A stretch of 64,000 bases of DNA from Gordionus sp. m RMFG-2023 (lineage: Eukaryota > Nematomorpha > Gordioida > Chordodea > Parachordodidae): contig NC_088777.1 in NCBI RefSeq assembly GCF_954871325.1, forward strand, positions 13,617,366-13,681,365. The letters run 5' to 3'. Positions 36,701 to 45,985 of the stretch are shown in pieces. The notes beneath the pieces are model-generated. The model saw only the letters and a program-made list of their open reading frames with translations, was not told the DNA's origin and did no database searches. Both the position numbers and the translations under genes were made by a program. Every line of letters starts with the position of its first letter. Positions within the stretch are counted from its first letter, which is position 1.

Positions 36701-39700
36701 ATGCGATTGGTTATAACTTACCCTTAGATTTTAGATGTTCTTACAGGATAAGAAACGGACAAAGATTGAACGCCCCAGGGTATATTTTATCTTTATTTAA
36801 AGAAAGGAAGGAAGGAAGAAAGAAAGAAAGAAAGAAAAAAAAAAAATTATATATCATATGAAAAAATGATAATTATAATAAAATCGAAATAGAATTTTGG
36901 GATCCATGGAAATAGGTACTCATTATATTTCTGAAGCTCTTCTCGACCTGGAAACCCTCATCCAGCCTGCGATATGGGTAAGATTTCAATTTTTTGAGAA
37001 TACACTTCATTTTATTTTCTTTCTTCCTGTTCAATTTCATTCTACAGTGGCACATAAAACGGAACTTGAGGAAAATATGGAACCTGAAAGCAACTGGAAC
37101 GGTAATTCAGGTAATATGTTCCAGGAACAGTTTCCGAACGTTCCGAAAAATTTAGTTTATTCCATAATTATAAAATATAATATTTGTAATTGGTCATTAA
37201 TAAATTTTCGTTTTTTTAATTCCAGTTTGCTTCCACATAGCAATATTAACGATTGTTTATTATTATTATTCTATTTTAGTAAATAGTCGGCTTCCGTGCT
37301 ATTAAAGAACTGGCGCGATTATCACGTACGTTCTATTCAGGACGGGTCGTAGATCTAGGTGGTTAATGGAATGAATTAAAATTATTAAAACTTTTTTCCA
37401 AAAATCATACTTCCAAATATTTTTAGGAATTTCAGGAATGTTTTTTCAAAATAACCGATAATCATGCTAATTAACGGAATAATATTGATTGATTGAAAGG
37501 TGTATTTTAATATTTTATTATCCACGGTCTCTGTTAAATGGCCGAATAATATGAATAGTTCCGTGCAAGGGGCCGACTCAGTTGCCATCAGGGCGTTTAT
37601 GTCCCGTTGTTCATCCCTGTTGGTTATAAAGATGAGTAAAATTTGGTTTTCTTTCAACATGAGAAGGGGAGGGGCAGCTTATTTTCATCATTGAAATTTT
37701 ATATAGGCAACTAATGGAGGTTCGCTCTTAATCAATATACCTAGTCAGTATTAATTTTATAATTGAATCATTGGGAGGGGGCGATCTTGAGAACTCTGGC
37801 CTTAAACGTGCTATAAAGGGGCAGTATATCATAGCCTTGCGACTCACTTCTTCTAGATTTCATTTTTGTTGCTTTCTTTTGGTCTTTCACATTTAATTCT
37901 TTCATAAAATAATCAGATTTATATTTTATTCTCATACTTTTTTTAAAAAATTTCATTCATAAATAAAATTTCCCATAATTTTCTCTAATTTTCTTAATGC
38001 TTCATTTATTTCGATGATAGATCGAATCAAATCTAACACTGAAGAAATGTCTTCCCTTGCATTTTTCGTACATTTTCACGAGTATGATCTTATAATATTT
38101 TAAGTTTTTTTAAAAAAGTTATTATCAATTTTTATAATAAAGCTTATATTTCAATATATTTTTTTTAATTCATAAACTTCATAATATCAGATTTTTATGT
38201 TTATTAATATTTCAAAGTTAAATTCCAATATATCTTTAAAATAAGATTCCAAGTCGCGAAAAAAAATAATTAATTTTTATCGACAATCAACCATTAATTT
38301 TCTTTTTCTTTCATACTGGAATTAATATTATGATGATATAATAAACAAAATACACGAATCACCTTACGCCAAAACACGGTACGTGTTTTATTATACATAA
38401 TATTATTGAATACCCCTAAGAAGTTATTAAAAAACGCCTAATTATTTCAGCACTACCACGTTCATAAATGTAAAGAATATAAAGCGAAATAAATCTTGGT
38501 AATCACACACTTTTATAAATTTATCCTATTCTCTTATTCTTTTTCTTAGGCTAGATCAAGCCTAAAAGGATGCCTTCCCGTAACTGTATGCGTGAGCACG
38601 GGTGTTAGTCAATACATGGCCCTCTCTTCGGAAGATGGTCACATACCGGGCTCCTTATTTTATCCTGTCGACGATAGACGTATCTCTAACTTAAGCGGTG
38701 ATAAAGATGTTTTTCTGACAGGTATTTTTTTTAATTTTATTTCTTGAATTAGTTGAAGAAGTCAAATTAATATTTGTTATTATTAATAATAAGGTTGAGA
38801 GATTATACATAGATTATTAATAAGTAATCATTAATATTAGACTGACTTCTTATAATTTGATCACTTTCATCTCATTTCATTTTCGCAAAAAAAACCCGCA
38901 AAAAATAATTTTAATGTTCTATCTGCAATTTCTTTTCTTTTATGTTCATTCAATCATTTATATAAATTTATAAAGGCTTTCCTTTTTCTTTTTTTAAATC
39001 GCTCTCTAGTGTAAAATTTGCAAAGGGGCGATTGAATATGATCGCCATTTTTTATAAATATTTTTTTATAGCGATAAACTTCCAAGACTGGCTCACGGCT
39101 CATGCCGATAAATTGAAACGTTCCCAATATCCTATCATCAAGAATGAAATTTACAGGTTTTTTAAATAAATAAGTAAAAAAAGATAAGAAAGAAATATAT
39201 AAAAAATTAGGAAAGAAAAGAATGAACGAACGAAATGAATAAGCCACAATATAGGTTAAGGAATTAAAAAATAACATTTTTTTCATAAGGTTCCTTCCTG
39301 ACCCACTTAATACAACATCGACGACGAACCATATAAAGGTCAGCGTGGCGACTTGTTTCTGCCCCGAATTGAGTTCCGTTAACCCCCCGCGATTCTTTTA
39401 CACATATAGAATCACGTAATATCAAGTTATCCTTTTTTCTCATTCTCATTTTTTTTTGTTTTTTTTTCTTTCTTCAATTCCTAATTTTTTTTATAGCATG
39501 ACGATGGATTCTAACGCTCCCAAAAATGACATGTACAGATTGAGCTCTAGGCATTGGCTTATTACTGACTCAGAGGGCCGCGAAGAGAGGGTAGATGGGC
39601 CTGGCGTTGTAGGTGGGTATTAAATTATTATATATTTGGCTATTTGTCGTCTTTCAATATCTAAAATCGTGTTGCCGAAAACCTCGGTATTTGGCATTTT

Positions 39701-40338
39701 TGAATAAACGGTTATATTAAGATTTTTGCCCAAAAAATATCATCTACCCTCTAGATTTCGCATAGAGGTGGCAAAAAGGTTTGGATCCTCTTATGACCAA
39801 ATTTTGAGGCTTAAGTAAAATTCATTTGGCTAAAATCTTGATTTAGCTTTTTTATAAAAAACGTCTAAATCAAAATTATTTGACAACCCTACTACTAAAT
39901 AATTAATTAATTTATCCTCTAGAAATAGGTTTGACATTATTTTAAAATCAGACGATAGATACATTATTTCATTTTTAAAAAAAAATTACGGCAGCATAGG
40001 ATGGAGTTAAATATTAAAAGCTAGTATTTTTATAATCATTCGTTTACCTTCTAGGGCTGAATAGACCTAAATCATGATGGAGTTAAAAATAGAATAAAAA
40101 ATTAAATGAAAACAAAAGAAGAATTGAAATTAAATTTTTCTGATATATTTTAGGTGAATACCCTTTGATGTTTGCTGGCACCACATATTCCTGGGTGAGT
40201 TGCACAACCTTTAAAACTAGGGTTGGCTACATGCAAGGTTATTTCTCTATGGTCAAGTTAAACGAATCAAATAATTTCGCTCACGGATTCAGTATAAATC
40301 AGCTGATCGAAAATAAAAGTAACACAAAATGCTTGTAA
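15300..40338 (+). CDS. FBXO3: F-box only protein 3, complete, ten exons
   Basis: FBXO3 is the substrate-recognition subunit of an SCF (SKP1-CUL1-F-box) ubiquitin ligase. Exons are 15300-15382, 15432-15521, 15569-15723, 36665-36779, 36893-36977, 38550-38721, 39072-39156, 39290-39415, 39497-39612 and 40154-40338. All have GT/AG borders and matching phases, giving 1212 nt (403 aa plus TAA). The order is an F-box (NLPDEIIIDILQLLSWHDLV, about residues 8-50), a SMI1/KNR4 domain (LERIENAIGYNLPLDFRCSY) and an ApaG domain (about 265-385, including CPELSSVNPPRFFYTYRIT and SCTTFKTRVGYMQGYFSM). These match human FBXO3 block by block. Human FBXO3 is 471 aa; the acidic and basic C-terminal tail is absent here. 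Intron 3 (15724-36664) is about 20.9 kb and full of repeats, whereas introns 1 and 2 are 49 and 47 bp. Confidence 0.93.
16935..17644. mobile_element. hAT-type MITE with GC-rich blocks
   Basis: Terminal inverted repeats CAGAAACCTGCAG and CAGACCTGCAGAG (right end complemented), flanked by 8-bp repeats ATATATAT at 16927-16934 and 17645-17652. The interior alternates GGGCCGGGC blocks with A/T runs. There is no open frame. It lies in FBXO3 intron 3, 9 bp before the next element. Confidence 0.7.
17654..19128. mobile_element. Foldback element with internal repeats of about 190 bp
   Basis: The ends are inverted: CTAGCTAATAACCCGTC at the left, with CTAGCTGACGGG as the right end complemented. Both continue into TAGTTTGTRTATATGGTACT. 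Inside, a unit of about 190 bp (AAATTTGTGATAGAAATCAT, then GACATTGGCCTGAAATTTT and CAGGCCTGATCAAAAAACCA) occurs about three times on the left and again inverted at 18600-19000. The open frames in this stretch are by-products of the repeats. Confidence 0.7.
19620..19934. mobile_element. hAT-type MITE, reverse-orientation copy of the element at 51639
   Basis: Read in reverse complement this aligns along its length with 51639-51966: GCCGGCCCGAATAT, GACATATAAC.. and AAGGTCCGACCCG are shared. The end TGCAGATCACTA is present at about 19929-19940; the other end is worn. Confidence 0.65.
19993..20226. mobile_element. hAT-type MITE, 234 bp, with 8-bp target duplication
   Basis: Inverted ends CAAAGACCTGCAG, flanked on both sides by ATTTATTG (19985-19992 and 20227-20234). 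The inside has GGCCCGCTCGG and CGGCCTGGCCAGG blocks. The exact duplication shows a fairly recent insertion. Confidence 0.85.
20785..20995. repeat. Inverted-repeat fragment with CTAGC ends
   Basis: Starts CTAGCATGGGCGTTAGTC and ends CTAGTGACACTACTGCGAG followed by CTAG. Both ends contain CAGGGGGCTC or its near complement. It shares GGGGCTCGAGCC and TAGTGAC with 4385-4435. It is probably another small DNA-transposon derivative. Confidence 0.45.
21296..21467. mobile_element. TAGTG-family hAT MITE with a poly(C) tract at its left end
   Basis: Begins TAGTGCCCCCCCCCCCC and ends GTTTAACAACACTA, flanked by GAACTTGT (21288-21295) and GAATTTGT (21468-21475), an 8-bp duplication with one change. The interior matches the intact copy at 62684-62907. 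Confidence 0.7.
21885..23045. other. FBXO3 intron 3 spacer
   Basis: Contains a poly(C) tract at 21886-21897. A block at 22760-22990 is richer in G and C (AAGGGGCTTTGCCTCTTACG on the minus strand, in a 71-codon open frame) that I cannot assign. No exon is seen. Confidence 0.35.
23713..25233 (-). pseudogene. Non-LTR retrotransposon RT fragment, left arm
   Basis: Minus-strand frames carry LINE-type RT blocks in order: NNKAAGLDCIRA, then FDDHRAIGLTSIASKVFM, VKQGCVLSPFIFNIVLNKII, and an FKYPGVNLDNK-like end. Between these, frames change several times and stops occur, including one just before the ADDIV catalytic block (near 24060). The endonuclease region is missing. The clade is not resolved. 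The arm is inactive. Confidence 0.75.
25352..26723 (+). pseudogene. Non-LTR retrotransposon RT fragment, right arm
   Basis: Mirror copy of the left arm on the plus strand. It shows KLWFDHYSEMFNSKHLIPPM, LRNRTLNSKSHLLSNNICAY, FVDFRKAFDSIKHE (catalytic block A), a GVKQGCVLSPFIFNI block, ADDIVNITKSMEEAS preceded by a stop, and GLIMINLKNTVIMP. It is broken by frameshifts and stops, many shared with the left arm, so the duplication came after at least part of the decay. Confidence 0.8.
28600..28795. repeat. TAGTG-family MITE, worn copy
   Basis: Shares AACGGTTAGATATT, GGAGATTTTCTCATAGATG and GTAATATTATTTTGGTTAAA with 62684-62907. No target duplication is visible. Confidence 0.5.
29180..29385. repeat. 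TAGTG-family MITE, worn copy
   Basis: Contains TAAGCCTCGAAATTTGGGAA, AGTTGTCCAAACCTTTCTTG and CATAATATTATTTTGGCTAA, typical of the family centre; the ends are degraded. It abuts the hairpin repeat at 29388. Confidence 0.5.
29388..29476. repeat. Palindromic hairpin element (GAATGCAGGGTAA family)
   Basis: TTCACAGTTATCTCGAATTC..CGAAGTGTGCAAAATATG folds onto TTGTATACTTCGCCGCGAAT..CTAATAGTGAATGCAGGG. This is one of four near-perfect hairpins of 90-120 bp in the window. Confidence 0.7.
30126..30244. repeat. Palindromic hairpin element, second copy
   Basis: Starts ACCCTGCATTCATAGTAGCG and ends GCTAACTATTAATGCAGGGT. The arms share GAATTCGCTGCG/CGCAGCGAATT and fold around a centre of about 25 bp. 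Confidence 0.75.
30798..31697. mobile_element. TIR element, 900 bp, TAGGG ends, no coding capacity
   Basis: Left end GTAGGGGAGACTGGGGTTAG; right end complemented GTAGGGACTGGGGTTAGTCG. A second inner inverted pair lies near 31166 (GCGGGGTTTGCTAAACC) and 31446 (GGTTTAGGAAGCCCC). No target duplication was recognised. It lies in FBXO3 intron 3. Confidence 0.65.
32149..34050 (-). pseudogene. LINE reverse transcriptase region, frameshifted
   Basis: Frames at 33532-34050 (lysine-rich linker, ELWWWNQEVQTTIQEKKALY), 32447-33361 extended upstream to about 33565 (fingers, palm and FADD box), and 32149-32496 (C-terminal VNRLRWYGHTMRRPMNYIGN, thumb and tail) are successive parts of one protein in three phases. 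The catalytic FADD is intact. Confidence 0.88.
34077..35063 (-). CDS. LINE endonuclease domain (EEP family)
   Basis: A 328-codon frame. After a basic segment it reads RLASLNIGTLKVKTRELASM, then QEAKWKG (catalytic Glu), GGDLNAHVG (Asp/Asn) and IDYMLICRR, with AAQHKLLIMDL where EEP endonucleases carry their SDH motif. The domain is complete, but the frame stops before the RT because of a shift near 34060, so no full polyprotein is made. Confidence 0.88.
   Translation of the reverse strand: MTEINGNMNMKARAFPPCDAQGVDLHPVKNKVKVKAKKTRLASLNIGTLKVKTRELASMLNKRKVDIACIQEAKWKGQKTLMIGDGYKLYYNGLVSNKNGVGIILSQDLTSSVVEVNRISDRLMKIKLCIGQSILHILSVYALQTGCKEEEKDDFRAILDEAVMEIPKDDLVIIGGDLNAHVGKARDSYKRHQGGFGYGERNDEGEHVLKFAQAFDLALTNTYYRKKDSHLITYESGTRKTQIDYMLICRRRLKDVIDCKVIPGEDIAAQHKLLIMDLQISNKSTQNKIKLEPCIKWGKLKTIAINANIETINCSQVSEKSGQTFHPD
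35202..35280 (-). repeat. tRNA-Arg-like block 5' of the LINE
   Basis: The minus strand reads GGGGTGGCCTAATGGGTAAG (box A, like the tRNA-Arg GTGGCCTAATGGATAAGG) and later GCAGGTTCAATCCTGG (box B). The acceptor arms do not pair and the middle is extended, so it is not a working tRNA. It lies about 140 bp upstream of the LINE's endonuclease start, in the same orientation. It may be a tRNA-derived SINE head or part of the LINE 5' region. Confidence 0.55.
35290..36660. other. FBXO3 intron 3, distal spacer
   Basis: AT-rich. GC-motif repeat traces are at 36078-36150 (AGGCCCGGCATTG, TTCGGGCAGTTCCC). No exon is seen before 36665. Confidence 0.5.
36665..36977 (+). CDS. FBXO3: FBXO3 exons 4-5: SMI1/KNR4 domain start
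   Basis: Exon 4 joins as SLK-PGLLEEDLERIENAIG (human SLKEGAREEDLDAVEAQIG) and contains RCSYRIRNGQ, nearly identical to human RCSYRIHNGQ. Exon 5 (36893-36977) encodes ILGSMEIGTHYISEALLDLE (human LLGSMALSNHYRSEDLLDVD). The 113-bp intron between them holds a GAAA/GGAA microsatellite. Confidence 0.92.
36803..36845 (+). repeat. GAAA/GGAA microsatellite in FBXO3 intron 4
   Basis: Purine-only run of GGAA and GAAA units ending in poly(A), inside the 113-bp intron 36780-36892, leaving almost no pyrimidine tract before the acceptor. Confidence 0.85.
37480..37640 (-). pseudogene. Possible RRM-like gene fragment (PPIE-like N-terminus)
   Basis: In FBXO3 intron 5 the minus strand reads MATESAPCTELFILFGHLTE followed by TVDNKILKYTF, in sequence richer in G and C than its surroundings. 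This resembles the first strand and helix of an RNA-recognition motif such as that of peptidyl-prolyl isomerase E ([20 protein letters not shown]). There is one extra residue in the RNP2 stretch, and the similarity fades afterwards. If real it is a truncated retrocopy. Weakly supported. Confidence 0.3.
38550..40338 (+). CDS. FBXO3: FBXO3 exons 6-10: rest of SMI1/KNR4 and the ApaG domain
   Basis: Exon 6 encodes CLPVTVCVSTGVSQYMALSS (human CLPLTFCIHTGLSQYIAVEA). Exon 7 has NFQDWLTAHADKL. Exon 8 starts the ApaG fold (IKVSVATCFCPELSSVNPPR). Exon 9 has RLSSRHWLITDSEGREERVD and GPGVV. Exon 10 has GEYPLMFAGTTYSWVSCTTF and ends KSNTKCL-stop at 40336-40338. The absence of human-like residues after the ApaG fold leaves a short C-terminus. 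Confidence 0.92.
39665..39895. repeat. TAGTG-family MITE, worn copy in FBXO3 intron 9
   Basis: Has GTGTTGCCGAAAACC at the left, TAGATTTCGCATAGAGGTGG and TTTGGCTAAAATCTTGATTT in the middle and GACAACCCTACTA at the right, matching the family layout with many changes. Confidence 0.5.
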
Positions 40339-42159
40339 AATATACGCTCCGGAAAAATATTTTGTATAATAGTCGATATACGTTTTTTGTCACTTAATTA
40401 TGTGTTTTGTATCTATTGATTTTTAAATTTTACAAGAGAGCGATTAAACAAGTAGATGAATGTATATTACAGTTTTGGTGAATGAAATTTATTTAAATAT
40501 GGATCACCCCTCCCCCCACTCGATTTGTCTCATTTGGGCCGCTCATCAAAGAATTTAAAATATCATTTTAATTACAAAATTAAATAATATATAAGCAATA
40601 TTAAAATAAGTAAAAGTCGAAATAATTTAAATTATTAAAATAAATATTTATTTATCGATTCACATGCAACCACATTCAAAAAAACCCACAAAATTGGACC
40701 AATTAGTATTCAATGGCGTCTTTTACTTACGGTCGCTATTTGTATATATTTTTTTTGTTATATATCATATGGTGTCTTTAGGATTGGGTATAATGCAGGA
40801 GGAATACCATCATATTCAAAATTTTATTCTATTATTTTTTTTATGGATTTTGATACGGCAAATATCTAAATAATAGGGATTCACGCCTCTTAAAATTTAT
40901 CAATATTTGTCAGATTTTTTTGAGATATCATATTTCTAGACCATTTGCGCGAAGAACCGATTTCCCTATCAGCTGTTTAGAGCAGAGTTTATGATCTGGT
41001 TTATAAACGATTCTGATTCCGTTTCTGAACTTTTTAAAAAGAATTTAATCATGTTTACTAAGAATTTAAATGAGGTTCTGATAATTAGATTTGACTAGTT
41101 TCCGGTTTTAAACTTTGATAATAAGCAGTAGTAAAAGAAGATTAAATACAAAATAACCTTTAAAATGAATCACACAACAGGGTTAACAATATTATACATA
41201 TTAATTAGTTACACTATTATTATAAAGGGGTTATGAACCGGTTTCAAACTCTGGCTCTGAGACATGATTGGTTGAAGGTTTCCACGTCCTTAGGATTACT
41301 ATATTTTAAAGTAATGTTTTAACTTTAATTTTATCTAAAGTATCACAATTTTGATATTCTACTCTACTATATCATTTTACTTTCCCTAGGGTGTAGTTCA
41401 CATAATTAATAAATCATGATTATATTTATATATCGATTTTTAAAAATAAAATCCTGCAAAAAAAATTCCCAAACGCCGTTTTGCATTAAATTGTTTTTAT
41501 TCCATGTTATGATGATAACGTTTGTTAGTAGTATAGTAAATTTGTAAAGCTATTGCTCTGAAATATAGGATGAGCCCTCCTTATTACTTAAATCTATTCA
41601 TAACACTGCATTCACAGTTAGCTCGAATTAGCGGCCAAGTATACAAAATATGATATAAATAAAAGAGTTTTACATTAATCATAAATGAATATTAATTATT
41701 TTTAAAATAAAATTTATTGATTATAAAAAATTAAAATTTGACGAGTGTCGGTTCTATCATCGGCTCACGCGCGAGCTGAAACAAATGTGAGCTTATGCAT
41801 TTCCGCATAATCCTCAAAGTTAAACCGTTTACCGTTTTTCACCGGGCCTCAAAACTTAGCTAATAGTTTTTCAAAAATTTAGCTAGGCCATGTTGGAGTA
41901 GGCTGTCTTGAATGGTCGGATTATTAAATGAATCCTCAAAAATGTAAAACGATAACCAAAATCTGGAAATTGAAAGAACTAACGAGTTTTGTCTTTAAAA
42001 ATGTTTATGAAATGTAAAATTTTAAATAAACCAGAGATTTTAGGTTAGAAATTCTTAACTTTTTTCATCTATTAATTTATCCGGGGTTACTCATTTGATT
42101 TATAACCTCTTCCACACACATTAGATTCGGTATTTAAGGTGACCTGCCCTAAATTCAGA
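40339..42159. other. Intergenic spacer downstream of FBXO3
   Basis: No gene is recognised. A worn hairpin-family copy is at 41606-41690 (ACTGCATTCACAGTTAGCTC, GGCCAAGTATACAAAATATG). The open frame 40664-40873 is AT-rich and resembles nothing. Confidence 0.4.
41606..41690. repeat. Palindromic hairpin element, half copy
   Basis: Left arm of the hairpin family (CTGCATTCACAGTTAGCTCG) with the right arm mostly lost, though ATCATAAATGAA remains. Confidence 0.5.
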
Positions 42160-42257
42160 ATGGTTTGCTCACTTTCCATAACGGCGGGACAAAGGCGAGT
42201 CGGAATTACCAACCTTAGCATCATCGGGAACACTGATAATGACGGAGATAGCGATAT
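42160..42257 (+). CDS. Candidate exon, unidentified
   Basis: An ATTCAG acceptor is followed by ATGGTTTGC and an open frame reading MVCSLSITAGQRRVGITNLS, then IIGNTDNDGDSD, ending at a strong donor GTAAGAAC. Base composition is higher in G and C than the flanks. The minus strand is also open here and could equally be coding. No partner exon or family was found. Confidence 0.3.
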
Positions 42258-43199
42258 GTAAGAACTTTATTTTGTTTAATTTATATTTATTTTCTTTATT
42301 CCTTTTTTGATAATATTTATTAAAAGGGATGATGCTATTGGTTTCCAATATGATTACGATGATAACAATTAATGAATAGATAAAATCGGAAGAAAAAAGC
42401 AAGATGGTAGATAATGATAGTTCGCAATCATCTCAACAAAATACATAATACATATTGAAGTCATCAAAAATATTTATTAGAAATTAAAACATCTAAATTA
42501 GATCAGTTTATTTATAAAAATAGAAAATGTTTCTTTTATTCGCTTCCTTTATAAAAAAAAATATTTTAAAATTCTGTAAATCCGTTGTAAATATTTATCC
42601 TAATTTCAAATAAGAGAGTTTAATCTCTATTCTTTAATGCTAACATTTTTTTTGTCCTTCCCAATTCGGCCAAATTCGCCGCCGAGGTTTTTGAAATATT
42701 TTTTTAAAATTTCTTTATCAAACAAAATATTGAAACAAAACATTCCTATAGTATTTTATTTATCTTATCTAACATTGATATTCTATATATTGTATAATGC
42801 ACTATTGCAACCTATGGAAAATCAGTCAGATTCTATCGAGTAAATGGGCTTAGATTTTATTTTAAAATTAGCCAATCAGGAATCGTTTGATCATGGCCAA
42901 GTACCTTATCGTTTATGATATTATAATATAAATTATATTTATGAAAAACTTAAAATATAATATTTATTGGAAAACTTATACTATTATAATATAAATTATG
43001 ACTAATATTTAATATATAGATAAAATATGAAACTTTATCATAAAAAATTTCAGGTGAATCCTCAAAATTTTGCTGTTACTGGTATAGATTCTATTTAAAG
43101 TTGAATTATGAATTAAATAAGGTACGTTTAAAAAATTTATATTTCGACATCCCTCTTAAGATAAATTTTATTCACCTAATATATGTGTCCTATTGTGAT
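42258..43199. other. Intergenic spacer, nothing recognised
   Basis: AT-rich with no coding or repeat signature beyond short A/T runs. Confidence 0.5.
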
Positions 43200-43575
43200 C
43201 CGAGACCTCGATCCAGGCCCGCATTAAAAAAAAACTTTTAGGCCTGGCCCATATTTAATATTAGAAAAAAATTCCAAGCTCATAATAAGTTTCAAAAAAT
43301 TTTCCAAAATCTGGCGAATTTCATATCCAAAAATTAAATTGATTGTATTTAATGAAAATAAACAATATTTCAGCCTATTTAGGCAATCATTTTGTTTGCA
43401 ATACTGAAATTTTTTATTATTAGAAGAAAAAAAATGCAATATTTTTTTTTAAGTTTAACCTTTTTAAATAAGCTAGATTAAATAAAAACAAATTTTAGGC
43501 CCAGGCCAAACCCATTAAAAAAATTCTTTAAAAGCCCAGACCAGCTAGAAAATATAACATTAGACCCATTCTCTG
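43200..43575. repeat. GC-motif MITE, worn copy
   Basis: Left GATCCAGGCCCGCATT and right GGCCCAGGCCAAACCC blocks with A/T filler resemble the TAGNGATCTGCA family; the exact ends are not recovered. Confidence 0.5.
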
Positions 43576-44037
43576 ATTGGGATATGGAATCTCAAATTTA
43601 TATCATTTGCTAAGGACGATTTTTAAATTTGAAAAATCTAATTTTACCGAAAATATATTCCAGCATAAATAGACTACCTGCCCTATAAAAATTCAGACAC
43701 CTTTCGCTTTAAACTTTTGGATATTTTTCAATTTATATGAAAAAAACGGATAAAAATTAAATATTTCAATCGTTTCAATTAAGATTTTTCAAATTTAAAA
43801 ATCGCTCTTGGTAAATGTTTTAAAATTTAAAGATAGTGAATTCGTATGCCAATACCACATGTATTGTTATTGAATAGTGAAGAAGTGTAAGAAACCTGTT
43901 AGGTTTCCGCGCAATCCTGTTTCCCTCATTTTATGGTTCCTTTAATGATTTACTCCCTTTTATATATATATGTGTATATCAATGTCTGAATACTTACTTA
44001 AAATTCCTATTTAAACTGAAGAGCGGAAATAGAACTA

Positions 44038-44116
44038 AACTTTCTAAACTTACTATATATTTACTTTAAAACAAAATTTAACTTTCTAAATTTACTATAT
44101 ATTTACTTTAAAACAA
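44038..44116 (+). repeat. 42-bp tandem duplication
   Basis: Two copies of AACTTTCTAAAYTTACTATA and following bases, period 42. Confidence 0.8.
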
Positions 44117-44534
44117 TGAAAAATTTATAATCATGGAACGAAGATTTTTCAGGAATATCCATTCTACATTTGTTCGTGTTTTTTCTTCGGTACCATATCT
44201 TATTCAAAATGTTCGTAAAAATATGTTCCCAATATTTTATTAAAATTTTAATTGTAAAATAGCGGTGCTGTATACGTTATTTCAAAAAAAAAGCGATGCA
44301 TTACAAAAAAGGGAACGCGTTACCGTCACTAGTATACTAAATATATATATAAACTTCCTTTTTAATTATTTTAAAAGAAATAAAATTATACACAAATAAT
44401 TACATTATAAAATAAGTTCTTTTTAAATTAATTACTTATGTATTTTTAACAATTGATTTTCAAAATTTTGATTATGCTTAGTGCTCAGCAAGCTATCACT
44501 GTGCTAAACATGTTCAACTGGTGCAAAGGATATG

Positions 44535-45335
44535 TAGTGAAGGTCAACGGTCTTGTCCTATCGGTCTTAGACCAGATAAGGACCGATCTTTTTTGAGGAC
44601 CGGTCTTTTATTATTATTTAAGTTTGCTTTACTATTGAATTAATATAATTTTTTTGTATATTTTATTTTATGATATTTTTCTAGATGAGTTATTTTAGAT
44701 TTTGTTAATTTTTATTTTACAATATGAAAACCATAAGTTTATCCAAGAAACATTTTACTTATAGTCCCAATAAAAAACATGAGTATGTGTTCACTGCAGT
44801 ACCAAATTTAATGTATCGTCAGCAACAAGTAACAAAATAATTGTTTATAATCTTTTAAGCAATAAATTAATCAAAATAAGCAGTATTACTATTAAATATT
44901 TTGGTTATTATTTATATAGTTCTATTTTTTCTTAAAAAACTGTCTGAGTAATTCATTGTCAAAATAACTTAACCTTATTCTTAATAAAATAATTAGTACC
45001 TTAAGCAGACATCTGATAAAACATAAAATATATACTTCTAATGATGAAAATGAAAATATCTCAAAACACAATCTCATAATTTTAATATGCCCTCCACAAG
45101 CACAAAATCACTTTCTTCAATACCATTGGATAAATTTTATTGTTTATATAATCTTATATTTAATAAAATGATAAAACAAATTAAATTAGGTTAAAAAAAT
45201 ATGTTTTTTAGACAAATAGAAAGACCGGTCTTTTTATTTAGGAACACGGTCTGGATCTCTTTTTCTTAAGGACCGTGGTCCGGTCCGAGGGTATCGGTCC
45301 AGTCAGGCCCAAAGACCGGACCGTGATTTTCACTA
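44535..45335. mobile_element. Inverted-repeat element of about 800 bp, hAT-like ends
   Basis: Left TAGTGAAGGTCAACGGTCTT, right end complemented TAGTGAAAATCACGGTCCGG. Further inward GGACCGATCTTTTTTGAGGA and AGGACCGTGGTCCGGTCC blocks repeat. The AT-rich middle (44640-45210) has no open frame. TAGTG ends fit the hAT pattern, but an 8-bp duplication is not evident. Confidence 0.65.
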
Positions 45336-45639
45336 AATGACAGTTGTATTTTATTTAATAGATTAAAATTTTAATTAGGGAAATATTTAAAGGATAATAA
45401 CTTACTAAATCATGTTCATAAGAGTCTTCATTTAGATCCTCAGCAAATTTTCATATTTTTATCAGAATTTAATCTGAAATCATATTTTTACCTTCGTGAT
45501 TTTTTAGATTGGAGATGCTGGACATCGAGGTTGAAATATTTAAATTACTACACAATCTATACTTACAAAGTGTTTACTGCTCTTAATTTTCTTTATTTGT
45601 ATAAAGAATGTTCATAATGAGGTAGGGCATAGGCGTGAG

Positions 45640-45985
45640 TAAGCTTGATCCCGAATTTCTATTTTTTCAGACCCTAGTCTGACCCCGCCGAAATTTTAAA
45701 TTAAAAAAATATAAATTTATCATATTTTTATAGAGGTAAATGAAGGAAAAAATTACTAATTGTTTGTCCTTGTCAGAGATAAATTCTAATTATATTTTGA
45801 TAAAACAAGAGAACATTATTTCCTACCTTAGTTTTTACGGTTTTTTTAAAACATTTTACAGGAGCTGGTCGGTCTTGCTTTGTAATTTTCACATTTTTTA
45901 GGTCTGACCCGAATTTTTTATTATACAATTTTGCAGCCCTCTCCAGACCGGGTGGCCGGATATACAGACTGAGCTGGGTTTAAAA
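45640..45985. repeat. GC-motif repeat, worn copy
   Basis: AGACCCTAGTCTGACCCCGC at the left and TCCAGACCGGGTGGCCGG at the right with A/T filler, similar to the hAT-MITE family. Confidence 0.4.

Noticed and set aside
36977-37290. Plus open frame after FBXO3 exon 5 (TELEENMEPESNWNGNSGNM) as an extra exon
   Set aside because: The frame is not needed to join exon 5 to exon 6, has no counterpart in FBXO3, and a consensus donor GTAAGA follows codon TGG at 36977.
38954-39449. Two minus-strand open frames (110 and 61 codons)
   Set aside because: They lie over FBXO3 exons 7 and 8, which match the known protein on the plus strand; the minus frames are shadows.
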